A DNA stretch of 6,920 bases. Source: Methanoregulaceae archaeon (GTDB lineage Archaea > Halobacteriota > Methanomicrobia > Methanomicrobiales > Methanospirillaceae). The DNA lies in the NCBI GenBank assembly GCA_013331215.1, contig DUGU01000151.1, forward strand, positions 1 to 6,920, read 5' to 3'. The number at the start of each line of letters is the position of its first letter. The stretch's first letter is position 1. The position numbers were made by a program, and so were the translations under genes. The notes beneath the pieces were generated by a model, which worked only from the letters and a program-made list of their open reading frames with translations, was not told the origin of the DNA and ran no database searches. Shown here piece by piece: positions 1 to 5,376 of this stretch.

Positions 1-15
1 GGGGTTGAAATGACA

Positions 16-363
16 CTATACCCTAAAAATATCAGGATTATTAAAATCCGTCCAAGCTGCTTGAATTACCTCTTTAAACGTATCATTTTCTTCTGTTATT
101 GTTATTGAACGTTTAATTTGAGCTAAAAGTTTTGCTTCTTGACCTGTAGATTCATCTTTTGTAAATACAATGAAATCATCAATATTGAACCCCGCATAAC
201 GTCCTTGTAGTTTTATTTTTTGAATAGGCCATTGGGGTAAACAAGGTGAAATCCTGCTCGTTAACATGAAGACTACAAATGCAGCCTGGACCCGTGTTTC
301 AAAAAATGCACCTAATGATCCTGAAGAAGCGGGATTAATCAGATTTTTTTCTTTATCGGTCAT
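16..363 (-). CDS. N-terminal domain of a DUF4297/Cap4-like dsDNA nuclease, truncated by TAG
   Basis: The 115-residue product resembles the N-terminal PD-(D/E)xK-type nuclease domain found in DUF4297/Cap4-like antiviral proteins. Visible elements are a helix with FFETRV (Glu22), an acidic pair in FNIDDF (Asp62/Asp63), then AQIKRS (Gln82, Lys84), followed by a conserved-looking stretch FKEVIQAAWTDFNNP (residues 96-110). This order of Glu, Asp and QxK fits the nuclease core. In the known families this domain sits at the N-terminus of a much longer protein with a sensor or STAND NTPase part, so 115 residues is far too short. A TAG stop at 16-18 ends it just where homologues would continue, and only 15 bases remain before the window edge. 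The ATG at 361-363 has an AAGGGGG Shine-Dalgarno 8 bases upstream. Base composition is much more AT-rich than in the genes to the right, which suggests acquisition. The family is recognised from motif pattern only; a pseudogene is as likely as a functional short gene. Confidence 0.6.
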   Translation of the reverse strand: MTDKEKNLINPASSGSLGAFFETRVQAAFVVFMLTSRISPCLPQWPIQKIKLQGRYAGFNIDDFIVFTKDESTGQEAKLLAQIKRSITITEENDTFKEVIQAAWTDFNNPDIFRV

Positions 364-379
364 CTCCCTTGCCCCCTTA

Positions 380-727
380 TTATAATTGCTCTATTTTCAA
401 ACCATTACAATCTTCCGACGTAGAATTTTCTTTCTTTTCGACTGTTACACAAGTCGGGCAGGTATCAGCATATTTCCGGTAATTGTCTACCCTGTCGATG
501 AAGAAGAGCGAGAGGATCTTGATACCCTTGTCCTTAAACTGCCATTCTTTTTCAAAGTGGGCATGGGTCGTCTCTTTGATCTGTCTCTTGAGGATATCCT
601 GTCGGGCTCCGCCTTGTATGCAACGGACGTACCAGATTCCCGACAATATATTTATCTGAACGGGCTCGATGCGGTCACACCGAAATCGGTGACCATCATC
701 TGATAACATTGGGTCGACGCGATTCAT
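380..727 (-). pseudogene. Remnant of type III restriction endonuclease (Res subunit), internal fragment
   Basis: The minus-strand frame contains RQIKETTHAHFEKEW followed by KGIKILSLFFIDRVDNYRKY (about 445-586). This matches the hallmark segment of type III restriction endonuclease/helicase subunits (COG3587 type), where a Q-[IM]-x-E-T-[IV]-x-x-H-x-E-K helix precedes GIKVLSLFFID and then an (N/K)YR segment. In intact Res proteins of about 900-1000 residues this lies in the middle, after the DEAD-box motifs. Here no helicase motifs are visible upstream: the frame stays open to 1165, but above about 727 the translation is Arg/Pro/Ser-rich noise. The frame ends at a TAA (380-382) after an unrelated-looking tail with CPTC. 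Both ends of the protein are therefore missing and no companion methylase is present. The ATG at 725-727 is only the first Met near the recognisable part. The remnant lies 17 bases upstream of the nuclease gene in the same orientation, as in a defence island. Confidence 0.65.
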
Positions 728-748
728 TCCGGCGGTCAGTGCCCCCTG

Positions 749-766
749 CCCCGGCCGATGCCGGGG
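749..766. repeat. Short perfect hairpin, 7-bp stem with CGAT loop
   Basis: CCCCGGC at 749-755 pairs perfectly with GCCGGGG at 760-766 around the loop CGAT. It lies about 150 bases upstream (minus strand) of the recognisable Res fragment. No T-run follows on either strand, so it is not a typical terminator. In GC-rich DNA a stem of this size can occur by chance. Confidence 0.35.
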
Positions 767-1202
767 TACCATCGCCACTGTCCGGAGAAGCGGTGCGAAT
801 CCCTTCGGCGAGGCACGGGCTCCACGGAGTCCCCGGAAGGTCTGGAGACATCGGAGATAAGGTGCGCGAACGGGATCAGGGTCGAAACCGCGATGTCGGA
901 GGATACTTCTAGAAACCCGGGATCGACCGGATCGTCGCCGACGCCGGACCTCCACAGGCAAACGGAACGATGTCGCAGATCGCTTAGGCTGGTGGGTCGA
1001 GACCCTCCAGTGTCCTGCGATCGGTAAAATTGAGGTCTGACATACCGAAGTCACCTCCCGAGTGCGAACGGTGGCGAACCGTAATCGAACAGTGCTATAT
1101 TCTCCGGAACTGCCTCCCTCCCCGCAGGGCCCGGGGGGCCTGTCAATCGGAAACTCTCTGTGCACCCATCATTCGGGATTCCCCGACAGGGGTGCTCGAA
1201 TG

Positions 1203-1209
1203 AATAAAT
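1203..1209 (+). promoter_or_regulatory. Possible archaeal TATA-like element for the membrane protein gene
   Basis: AATAAAT is one of few AT-rich heptamers in this GC-rich upstream region. Transcription starting about 25 bases downstream (near 1230) would give a leader of roughly 27 bases containing the Shine-Dalgarno at 1246-1249. A second candidate, TTTAATT at 1222-1228, would place the start too close to the coding region. Neither matches the consensus box A well. Confidence 0.25.
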
Positions 1210-1245
1210 CGAACTGCGGGCTTTAATTGACGGACTATCAGATGT

Positions 1246-1249
1246 GGAG
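1246..1249 (+). promoter_or_regulatory. Ribosome binding site deciding the start at 1258
   Basis: GGAG lies 8 bases before the ATG at 1258 but only 2 bases before the in-frame ATG at 1252. Normal spacing therefore favours the second ATG, removing two residues (Met-Val) from the longest possible product. Confidence 0.55.
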
Positions 1250-1257
1250 ATATGGTC

Positions 1258-1617
1258 ATGGTGCTGAAAGAGTTCGAGCAGAATGGAGAGAAACTCCTTC
1301 CGACGCGGGCGTTTTTTCTCCGCCTCGTGAAATTTGCGCTGCTATCGCTGGCGCTCGTCACGGTCTCATTGGGGATAGGAATTCTGGGATATATGAAATT
1401 GGAGGGCATGGGGGTCGTCGACTCGTTCCTCAATGCAGCGATGCTCATGGGAGGTATGGGGCCCGTCAACATCCTCGCTACAGACGAAGGAAAGATTTTC
1501 GCGGGACTGTATGCAATGTACTGCGGTTTCGTGCTGCTCGTCTCGGTGGCGATCTTCGTTACGCCGATATTTCATCGCGTTCTCCATTACTTCCATCTCG
1601 AGGGAAAAACGCCGTGA
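1258..1617 (+). CDS. Small two-TM membrane protein with pore-loop-like segment (ion-channel-like)
   Basis: The 119-residue product has a basic cytoplasmic-looking N-terminus (PTRAFFLRLVKF), a first membrane helix at about 25-45, and a short amphipathic stretch DSFLNAAML (55-63). Next comes the loop MGGMGPV (64-70), then DEGKIFAGLYAMYCGFVLLV, which opens a second membrane helix (about 79-103). It ends in a His-rich tail, HRVLHYFHLE. The helix - pore helix - glycine loop - 'GKxFA' - helix order is that of two-TM potassium-channel pore modules. However, the TVGYGD selectivity filter is replaced by GGMGP, so ion conduction is uncertain. To my knowledge, similar short proteins occur widely in bacteria and archaea, usually annotated as hypothetical or channel-like. 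The chosen ATG has a GGAG at proper spacing. The frame is intact and ends in TGA. The neighbours suggest no partner: the next gene is convergent. Confidence 0.75.
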   Translation: MVLKEFEQNGEKLLPTRAFFLRLVKFALLSLALVTVSLGIGILGYMKLEGMGVVDSFLNAAMLMGGMGPVNILATDEGKIFAGLYAMYCGFVLLVSVAIFVTPIFHRVLHYFHLEGKTP

Positions 1618-1987
1618 AGAGAGGACTATTTCTTCACCGTATCGACGGCACCTTCATGCTCCGCCTCATGACAACGGACCGACATACTCCCGGCCTCTCC
1701 CGAAGTGCGGGGGACCGAGCCTGCCCGTGACGGGAATGAAAACGGCAAAGGCTGGGTCGGGATCTTCGTGAGCGGTCGCCGAATCCCCGTCCGGGGCTTA
1801 TTGCGGCGATACGCATGTCGAGGGCGGTTGCATGCGCCACCCATACCGGAGTATCACGTTCGACAAAGCTCAGATTGCTGCGCTGAAGAATCGCGGAACA
1901 TAGATCGAATAATTGACACGGACAGGGAGTGCCCTTACACTGAAGAAGACGGGGCCTGACCGACATCCCGCCTGCTGCCTGCCCGGG
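1618..1987. other. Gene-free interval between convergent genes
   Basis: This interval separates the membrane protein gene from the 3' end of the minus-strand exporter. Short open frames exist on both strands but give low-complexity Arg/Pro/Ser-rich translations without motifs. A near-perfect palindrome CCCGTGACGGG lies at 1724-1734. No clear terminator with a T-run is visible. Confidence 0.5.
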
Positions 1988-3390
1988 TCATTCGGTCCGC
2001 TTCTTCTGGCGAGCGGCCCGGGCATCCTCTCCCCTGAACCACGACATGACCGCGGCTATCGCGAGTATCCCCAGTGATACCGTGAGCGCGGAATGAATCC
2101 CGGTGATGAATCCCTCGCTCACCCCTCCCACCAGGTTCGTCGTCCCGATAAAGACCTGGAACGCGACGTCGCGAGGGATGGACTCGGCCGCGACCGATAC
2201 GGCAACGACGAAGCTCGTTAGGATACCGACACTCTACACGGTCCGCTGCACTTCCAAGACGCTGCCGTACGACCCGGGCCGTTCATTCGCCATCACCGCG
2301 CTGTTGTTCGATGGGAAGAACATCGCCGTTCCCAACCCGATACCCCGGATGCGAGCAGGATGACCCAGAGAGGAGAGTCGACCTGGATGGTGAGGTAGAG
2401 CAGCGTCGCGAGCATGATCACGACTGTCCCGCAACCGCAATGTAACGGGGGCCGTACCGGTCCGAGAGGCGGCCCATGAGAGGGCTGAGCAGGCTCCCGA
2501 CGACGTACCCCGGGATCAGGAGGATCGAGGCGGCAAAGGGAGATAGTCCCCTGATCCCCTGCAGGTACATGATGATGAGAAACACGACCGAGATATATCC
2601 GAGCGCCATGAAGAACGCGGCGAGGATTGAATACCGGAGCACCCGGTCACGGAATATGCCCGGGTCGATCATCGGGGTGGGCGTGCGCAGTTCGTAGAAC
2701 GCAAAGATGACCACCAGGACGATCCCCGTCCCGAAGTAGAGGATACTGTTCGTCGCGATCCCGACCGAGACGAAATCGACCGCCCCATACGAGATGAGGG
2801 CGAGGCCCGCCCCGAGCAGCAGCATACCGATGATATCGAGTTTCGAGTCGATCAGTTCGGCATCCCTGATATACAATACTCCCAGTATGGTGGCGGCGAT
2901 CCCTATGGGAATGTTGATGAAGAAGATGTACTCCCAGCCGACAAAAGTGGTGATTACGCCCCCGAGTACGATGCCGAGCATCGCACCCGAGGTCCATCCG
3001 AGGGAGTTGTACCCGTACGCCGTGCCACGGCTCTCTATCGGAAAGGTGTCCGCGATGATCGCACCGCTGTTCGCCTGCATCAGTGCTCCCCGAATGCCTG
3101 CACCCCCTGGAGAGGATCAGCACCGATATGGATGGAGAGAAACCGCAGAAGAGCGAGCCGATGGTGAATAGGGCAAATCCGCCGTTGAACATACGGCATC
3201 TCCCGTAGATATCCCCGAGGCGACCCAGCTGCGTGGTCGCGACGGCGACGATGAGGAGATAGATGAGAATGATCCAGAGCGTGGTGATGAGATCCGAATG
3301 GAGCTGCTCCGAGATGGTCGGGAACGCGAGGATGACGATGGTGCTGTCGAGTGCCCCCATCAGTGTCCCCAGGGCGAGGATGAACAGCAC
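1988..3390 (-). pseudogene. Broken DHA2/EmrB-type MFS multidrug exporter
   Basis: Joining three minus-strand frames gives an almost complete DHA2-class (14-TM, QacA/EmrB-like) proton-driven drug exporter of about 468 residues, a normal length. Visible landmarks are the N-terminal helix with GALDSTIVILAFPTI, the motif A loop LGRLGDIYGRCRMF, the helix LGWTSGAMLGIVLGG (motif C region), FINIPIGI, and a second motif-A-like loop LMGRLSDRYGPR. Frame changes are needed at four places, each restored by adding one G to a G tract of the coding strand: near 3103-3107, 3088-3091, 2428-2430 and 2343-2346. An in-frame TAG at 2234-2236 then interrupts VQRTV/SVGIL. The natural end is the TGA at 1988-1990. The start taken is GTG at 3388-3390. 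A TAG five codons upstream (3406-3408) cuts off any longer N-terminus, and no good SD is present. The exporter would act at the cytoplasmic membrane, but as read it cannot be made whole. Homopolymer sequencing error is an alternative for the frameshifts but not for the nonsense codon. Confidence 0.85.
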
Positions 3391-3450
3391 GATCCGTAGA
3401 TCTCTCTATGGGCGAACGATGCCGGTGCAGCTCCCGATCTGTTCGAACAA

Positions 3451-3469
3451 TCCGGTTCGGAGAACCGGA
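3451..3469. promoter_or_regulatory. Perfect 8-3-8 inverted repeat upstream of the exporter (putative operator)
   Basis: TCCGGTTC (3451-3458) and GAACCGGA (3462-3469) are exact reverse complements around GGA. The 8-bp palindrome GTTCGAAC lies two bases away. The dyad is about 60 bases upstream of the exporter start and just downstream of the AT-rich element on that strand. This is a typical place for a dimeric repressor (for example a TetR- or MarR-family protein) controlling a drug exporter. No regulator gene is in the window. A leader hairpin is the alternative. Confidence 0.4.
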
Positions 3470-3483
3470 GGTCTCCCGGGATT

Positions 3484-3492
3484 CCTTTTTAT
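3484..3492 (-). promoter_or_regulatory. Possible TATA-like element for the exporter
   Basis: On the minus strand this reads AATAAAAAG, the only AT-rich run in an otherwise GC-rich divergent region. Used as box A it would start transcription near 3460, inside the inverted repeat, giving a leader of about 70 bases. The plus-strand reading CTTTTTATT is too far from the glycosylase start to serve it without a leader of about 250 bases. Confidence 0.3.
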
Positions 3493-3768
3493 TCCATCGG
3501 GTGCTCTCTACGATCCTCGGCCGTCGGCGCAGATCGGCGGAAGGACGTCTCCGACGGCGGTGATGTCCGCACCCGTTCGATCTTCGCAGGGTTCCCCCGA
3601 CACCATCTCCCGGGCGCGGAGCCAGCGACTGTGGCGTGTCCGAAGCGCGTGATCGGGCGGGCACGTTCGCCGCAGCTGCCTCCGTCCGCTCACACCGCCG
3701 CCCGTGCTCATCCCGGTGCATCGGACCGCGCGCGGGGACGCCCAGACCCGACTGAACCGAGGGACAGC

Positions 3769-4371
3769 ATGGAACTCTTCACCTACGGCCGAACCGAGCT
3801 CGAGCACCTGCGAAAGAAAGACCGCAGGCTCGGATACGCCATCGACGAGATCGGGCCGATCGAACGGGAGGTGATCCCGGATCCGTTCACTGCGCTGGTC
3901 CATACCATCGTGGGCCAGCAGATCTCGTCCCGGGCCGCCGCCGCGATCTGGAACCGGTTGCAGGAGCAGCTCGGGGGGATCCGCCCGGAGACGATCGCCG
4001 CCGCTTCCATCGAGGAGCTCCGGCGGTGCGGTTTATCTGCCCGAAAGGCCGGGTATATCAGGGGCATCGGCGCGGCCGTAACGCAGGGCGAGCTTGACCT
4101 GGCCGGCCTCGCCGCGCTCTCGGACGAGGACGTAATCGGAAGGCTGACCGCACTGCCGGGCATCGGACGATGGACGGCCGAGATGTACCTGCTCTTCTCC
4201 CTGCGACGGCCGAACGTCGTGAGCTGGGGCGACCTCGCCATCCGGCGCGGCATGATGAACCTGTACGGCCTGGCGACCCTGAGCCGGGACGAGTTCGATC
4301 GGTACCGGCGACGCTATTCGCCGTACGGTTCGGTGGCGTCGCTGTACCTCTGGGCCGTCTCGCACCGGTGA
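3769..4371 (+). CDS. DNA-3-methyladenine glycosylase II (AlkA-type, HhH-GPD superfamily)
   Basis: The 200-residue product removes alkylated bases from DNA as the first step of base excision repair. The HhH-GPD fold is visible. FTALVHTIVGQQISSRAA (about 39-56) is the typical N-terminal helix with the conserved GQQ(I/V)S. LPGIGRWTAEM (129-139) is the helix-hairpin-helix, and Asp155 in GDLAIRRG is the expected catalytic aspartate. Length is close to the short AlkA-like enzymes that lack the E. coli N-terminal domain. No C-terminal Cys cluster is present, so it is not an endonuclease III-type iron-sulfur enzyme. The ATG at 3769 has GAGGGA ending 4 bases upstream; longer in-frame starts give an Arg/Pro-rich extension not found in the family. 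The frame is intact and ends in TGA. It is transcribed toward the downstream two-gene polymerase unit, but 469 bases separate them, so a shared transcript is uncertain. Substrate specificity (3-meA, hypoxanthine or other) cannot be read from the sequence. Confidence 0.9.
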   Translation: MELFTYGRTELEHLRKKDRRLGYAIDEIGPIEREVIPDPFTALVHTIVGQQISSRAAAAIWNRLQEQLGGIRPETIAAASIEELRRCGLSARKAGYIRGIGAAVTQGELDLAGLAALSDEDVIGRLTALPGIGRWTAEMYLLFSLRRPNVVSWGDLAIRRGMMNLYGLATLSRDEFDRYRRRYSPYGSVASLYLWAVSHR

Positions 4372-4707
4372 CGGCCATCGCTCGTTATCGCGCCCGCGTC
4401 GAGCCGGCTCAACCACCGCCGACTCCTCCGTCTTTCGGCTGGTGCCGGACGTGGTGAACGCGTTCGAGGACGAACGGTACGGACGCGATCAACGCCGCAT
4501 CTGCAGAGCAGCCTGCCCGCCGTTCACTTTCACACCGCGAGCACTCCCTTCAAAATAGCCGGACGTCGAATACCCTCTCGGCCGTTGCAGTCGCCATGGA
4601 GGCGGTCCGCATCTGGCGTGATGGCGATGTCGTCTGAAAACGGACGTGGCCCCTCCACCCATCCCCGGTACCAGCGTGGCGGCCGGACGGGACCACAGTA
4701 CTACATG

Positions 4708-4737
4708 GGAGGCCGCATGCATAAACGTGCGGCTTCC
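4708..4737. repeat. Imperfect 12-bp inverted repeat / stem-loop upstream of the polymerase operon
   Basis: GGAGGCCGCATG (4708-4719) and CGTGCGGCTTCC (4726-4737) flank the loop CATAAA. As DNA arms they match at 10 of 12 positions; as RNA the two mismatches become G-U pairs, so a continuous 12-bp stem can form. It ends about 100 bases before the GTG start of the first operon gene. No T-run follows, so it is not a standard terminator. An operator or a leader structure is possible. Confidence 0.4.
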
Positions 4738-4826
4738 GGCACCGCAGGGGTGACGCCGGCTCCGGCCACTCCCGACAAACACCGGCCCCGGCCCTGGCCG
4801 CGCGGTGCGTCCGCACGGGCCGTCAG

Positions 4827-4835
4827 GGAGGCGAG
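4827..4835 (+). promoter_or_regulatory. Shine-Dalgarno deciding the GTG start at 4841
   Basis: GGAGG (4827-4831), running on as CGAG, lies 9 bases before GTG 4841. The more upstream in-frame GTG at 4805 has no such site and would add 12 basic residues. This places the start at 4841. Confidence 0.6.
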
Positions 4836-4840
4836 GCCCG

Positions 4841-5374
4841 GTGCGACTCTGGCTTGATCCGCCGGGCGTCGCCCTCGAGCAGGGCCGGTACACGGCGCTC
4901 GTCGCCCCGCCCGAGACCCTGCTCGCCCTCCTCGCCCGGCCCGAGCTCGACCGGTTCATGACCCTCTACCTCTACGGCGTCTCGTCCCGGGTCCTCCACC
5001 GCCTCCCCCGTCGTCCCCCCGCAATCGCACTCCAGAGTTGCATGACCGTGCACCAGCTGCTCGGGGCGCTTCGCGCGGCTCACCAGACGATCGTGATCGT
5101 CGAGTACGACCCCGAGCTCTTCTCGGCGCTCGAGGACGAGCAGCGGGAGACGGTCTGGGCCGTCGGCCGGACCCTCCGCGAGCTCTCGTCGGCGTCGCTC
5201 GTTCTCCTCTATGCCGAACGAGCCGATCGCGGGCTCCGGGCGCTCGTCCGCACGGCCGATCAGGCCGTCTACCTCTACGGCGCCCTCCCGCCCCCGCGGA
5301 GTGTGTCCCCGGGCGCGGCCTCCCGCCGGGGCCGGCCGGCCCAGCGCACGCTGGCCGAGGCCGGCTGGAGGTGA
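4841..5374 (+). CDS. RecA-fold-like protein lacking Walker A, co-operonic with PolB2
   Basis: The 177-residue protein is not one I can name. After the N-terminal RLWLDPPGVALEQGRYTALV comes APPETLLALL, at the place where a RecA/RadA-like ATPase would carry its GxxxxGK(S/T) loop. No such P-loop is present. A hydrophobic strand ending in acidic residues, TIVIVEYDPELF (83-94, Glu88 and Asp90), looks like Walker B. A helix RETVWAVGRTLREL and a strand SASLVLLYAE (117-126) follow, as in the RecA core, and then a strand QAVYLYG. The C-terminal ~30 residues are Pro/Arg/Gly/Ala-rich and probably disordered. The TGA stop (5372-5374) lies within the polymerase SD and two bases before its ATG, so translation is very likely coupled. 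The best reading is an ATPase-dead RecA-like partner of the polymerase; an unrelated alpha/beta protein remains possible. Start GTG 4841 is chosen by its SD. Confidence 0.6.
   Translation: MRLWLDPPGVALEQGRYTALVAPPETLLALLARPELDRFMTLYLYGVSSRVLHRLPRRPPAIALQSCMTVHQLLGALRAAHQTIVIVEYDPELFSALEDEQRETVWAVGRTLRELSSASLVLLYAERADRGLRALVRTADQAVYLYGALPPPRSVSPGAASRRGRPAQRTLAEAGWR
5367..5374 (+). promoter_or_regulatory. Strong ribosome binding site overlapping the upstream stop codon
   Basis: GGAGGTGA is a near-complete complement of the archaeal 16S rRNA 3' end. It contains the TGA stop of the preceding gene, so ribosomes ending there are positioned to start the polymerase at 5377. Confidence 0.7.
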
Positions 5375-5376
5375 CC

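Larger units (their letters stand above)
728..1245. other. Gene-free GC-rich stretch
   Basis: I see no convincing gene here. All open frames give Arg/Pro/Ser/Gly-rich translations with no recognisable motif and no good start with a ribosome binding site. The stretch begins where the AT-rich defence remnant ends. It includes a 7-bp perfect hairpin (749-766) and a possible promoter for the downstream membrane protein. It may be decayed coding DNA. Confidence 0.5.
3391..3768. other. Divergent intergenic region between exporter and glycosylase
   Basis: This region of nearly 380 bases holds the upstream signals of both divergent genes. It contains GTTCGAAC (3441-3448), the perfect dyad at 3451-3469, an AT-rich element at 3484-3492, and the SD of the glycosylase at 3759-3764. 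No convincing gene is seen. The glycosylase frame stays open upstream to 3631, but that part is Arg/Pro/Ala-rich and unlike the family. Confidence 0.5.
4372..4840. other. Intergenic region upstream of the polymerase operon
   Basis: No gene is recognised in this 469-base stretch. Open frames on both strands are mostly Arg/Gly/Pro-rich and lack motifs. It contains a long imperfect inverted repeat (4708-4737). The only AT-rich candidates for a promoter are TTCAAAATAG (near 4549-4558) and GCATAAAC (4719-4726, inside the repeat), neither a good match to an archaeal box A. Control of the downstream operon should lie here. Confidence 0.45.

Noticed and set aside
386..703. Plus-strand open frame of 105 codons
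   Set aside because: It is antisense to the restriction enzyme remnant, whose GIKILSLFFID segment shows the true strand.
16..2236. Pyrrolysine recoding of the in-frame TAG codons at 16-18 and 2234-2236
   Set aside because: The intact genes here end in TGA and TAG appears only as an interruption, which is suggestive. But the exporter also carries four frameshifts, so decay is simpler, and no pylTSBCD gene is visible.
3508..3903. Minus-strand open frame overlapping the glycosylase start
   Set aside because: The translation has no recognisable motif, and it conflicts with the well-supported glycosylase gene.
3769..4371. Endonuclease III / MutY-type iron-sulfur glycosylase
   Set aside because: There is no Cys cluster near the C-terminus, and the hairpin and catalytic region (LPGIGRWTA, GDLAIRRG) fit the AlkA branch better.
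4805..4840. Longer N-terminus of the RecA-like protein starting at GTG 4805
   Set aside because: There is no SD before 4805, while a strong GGAGG sits 9 bases before GTG 4841. The extra residues are basic and lack character.
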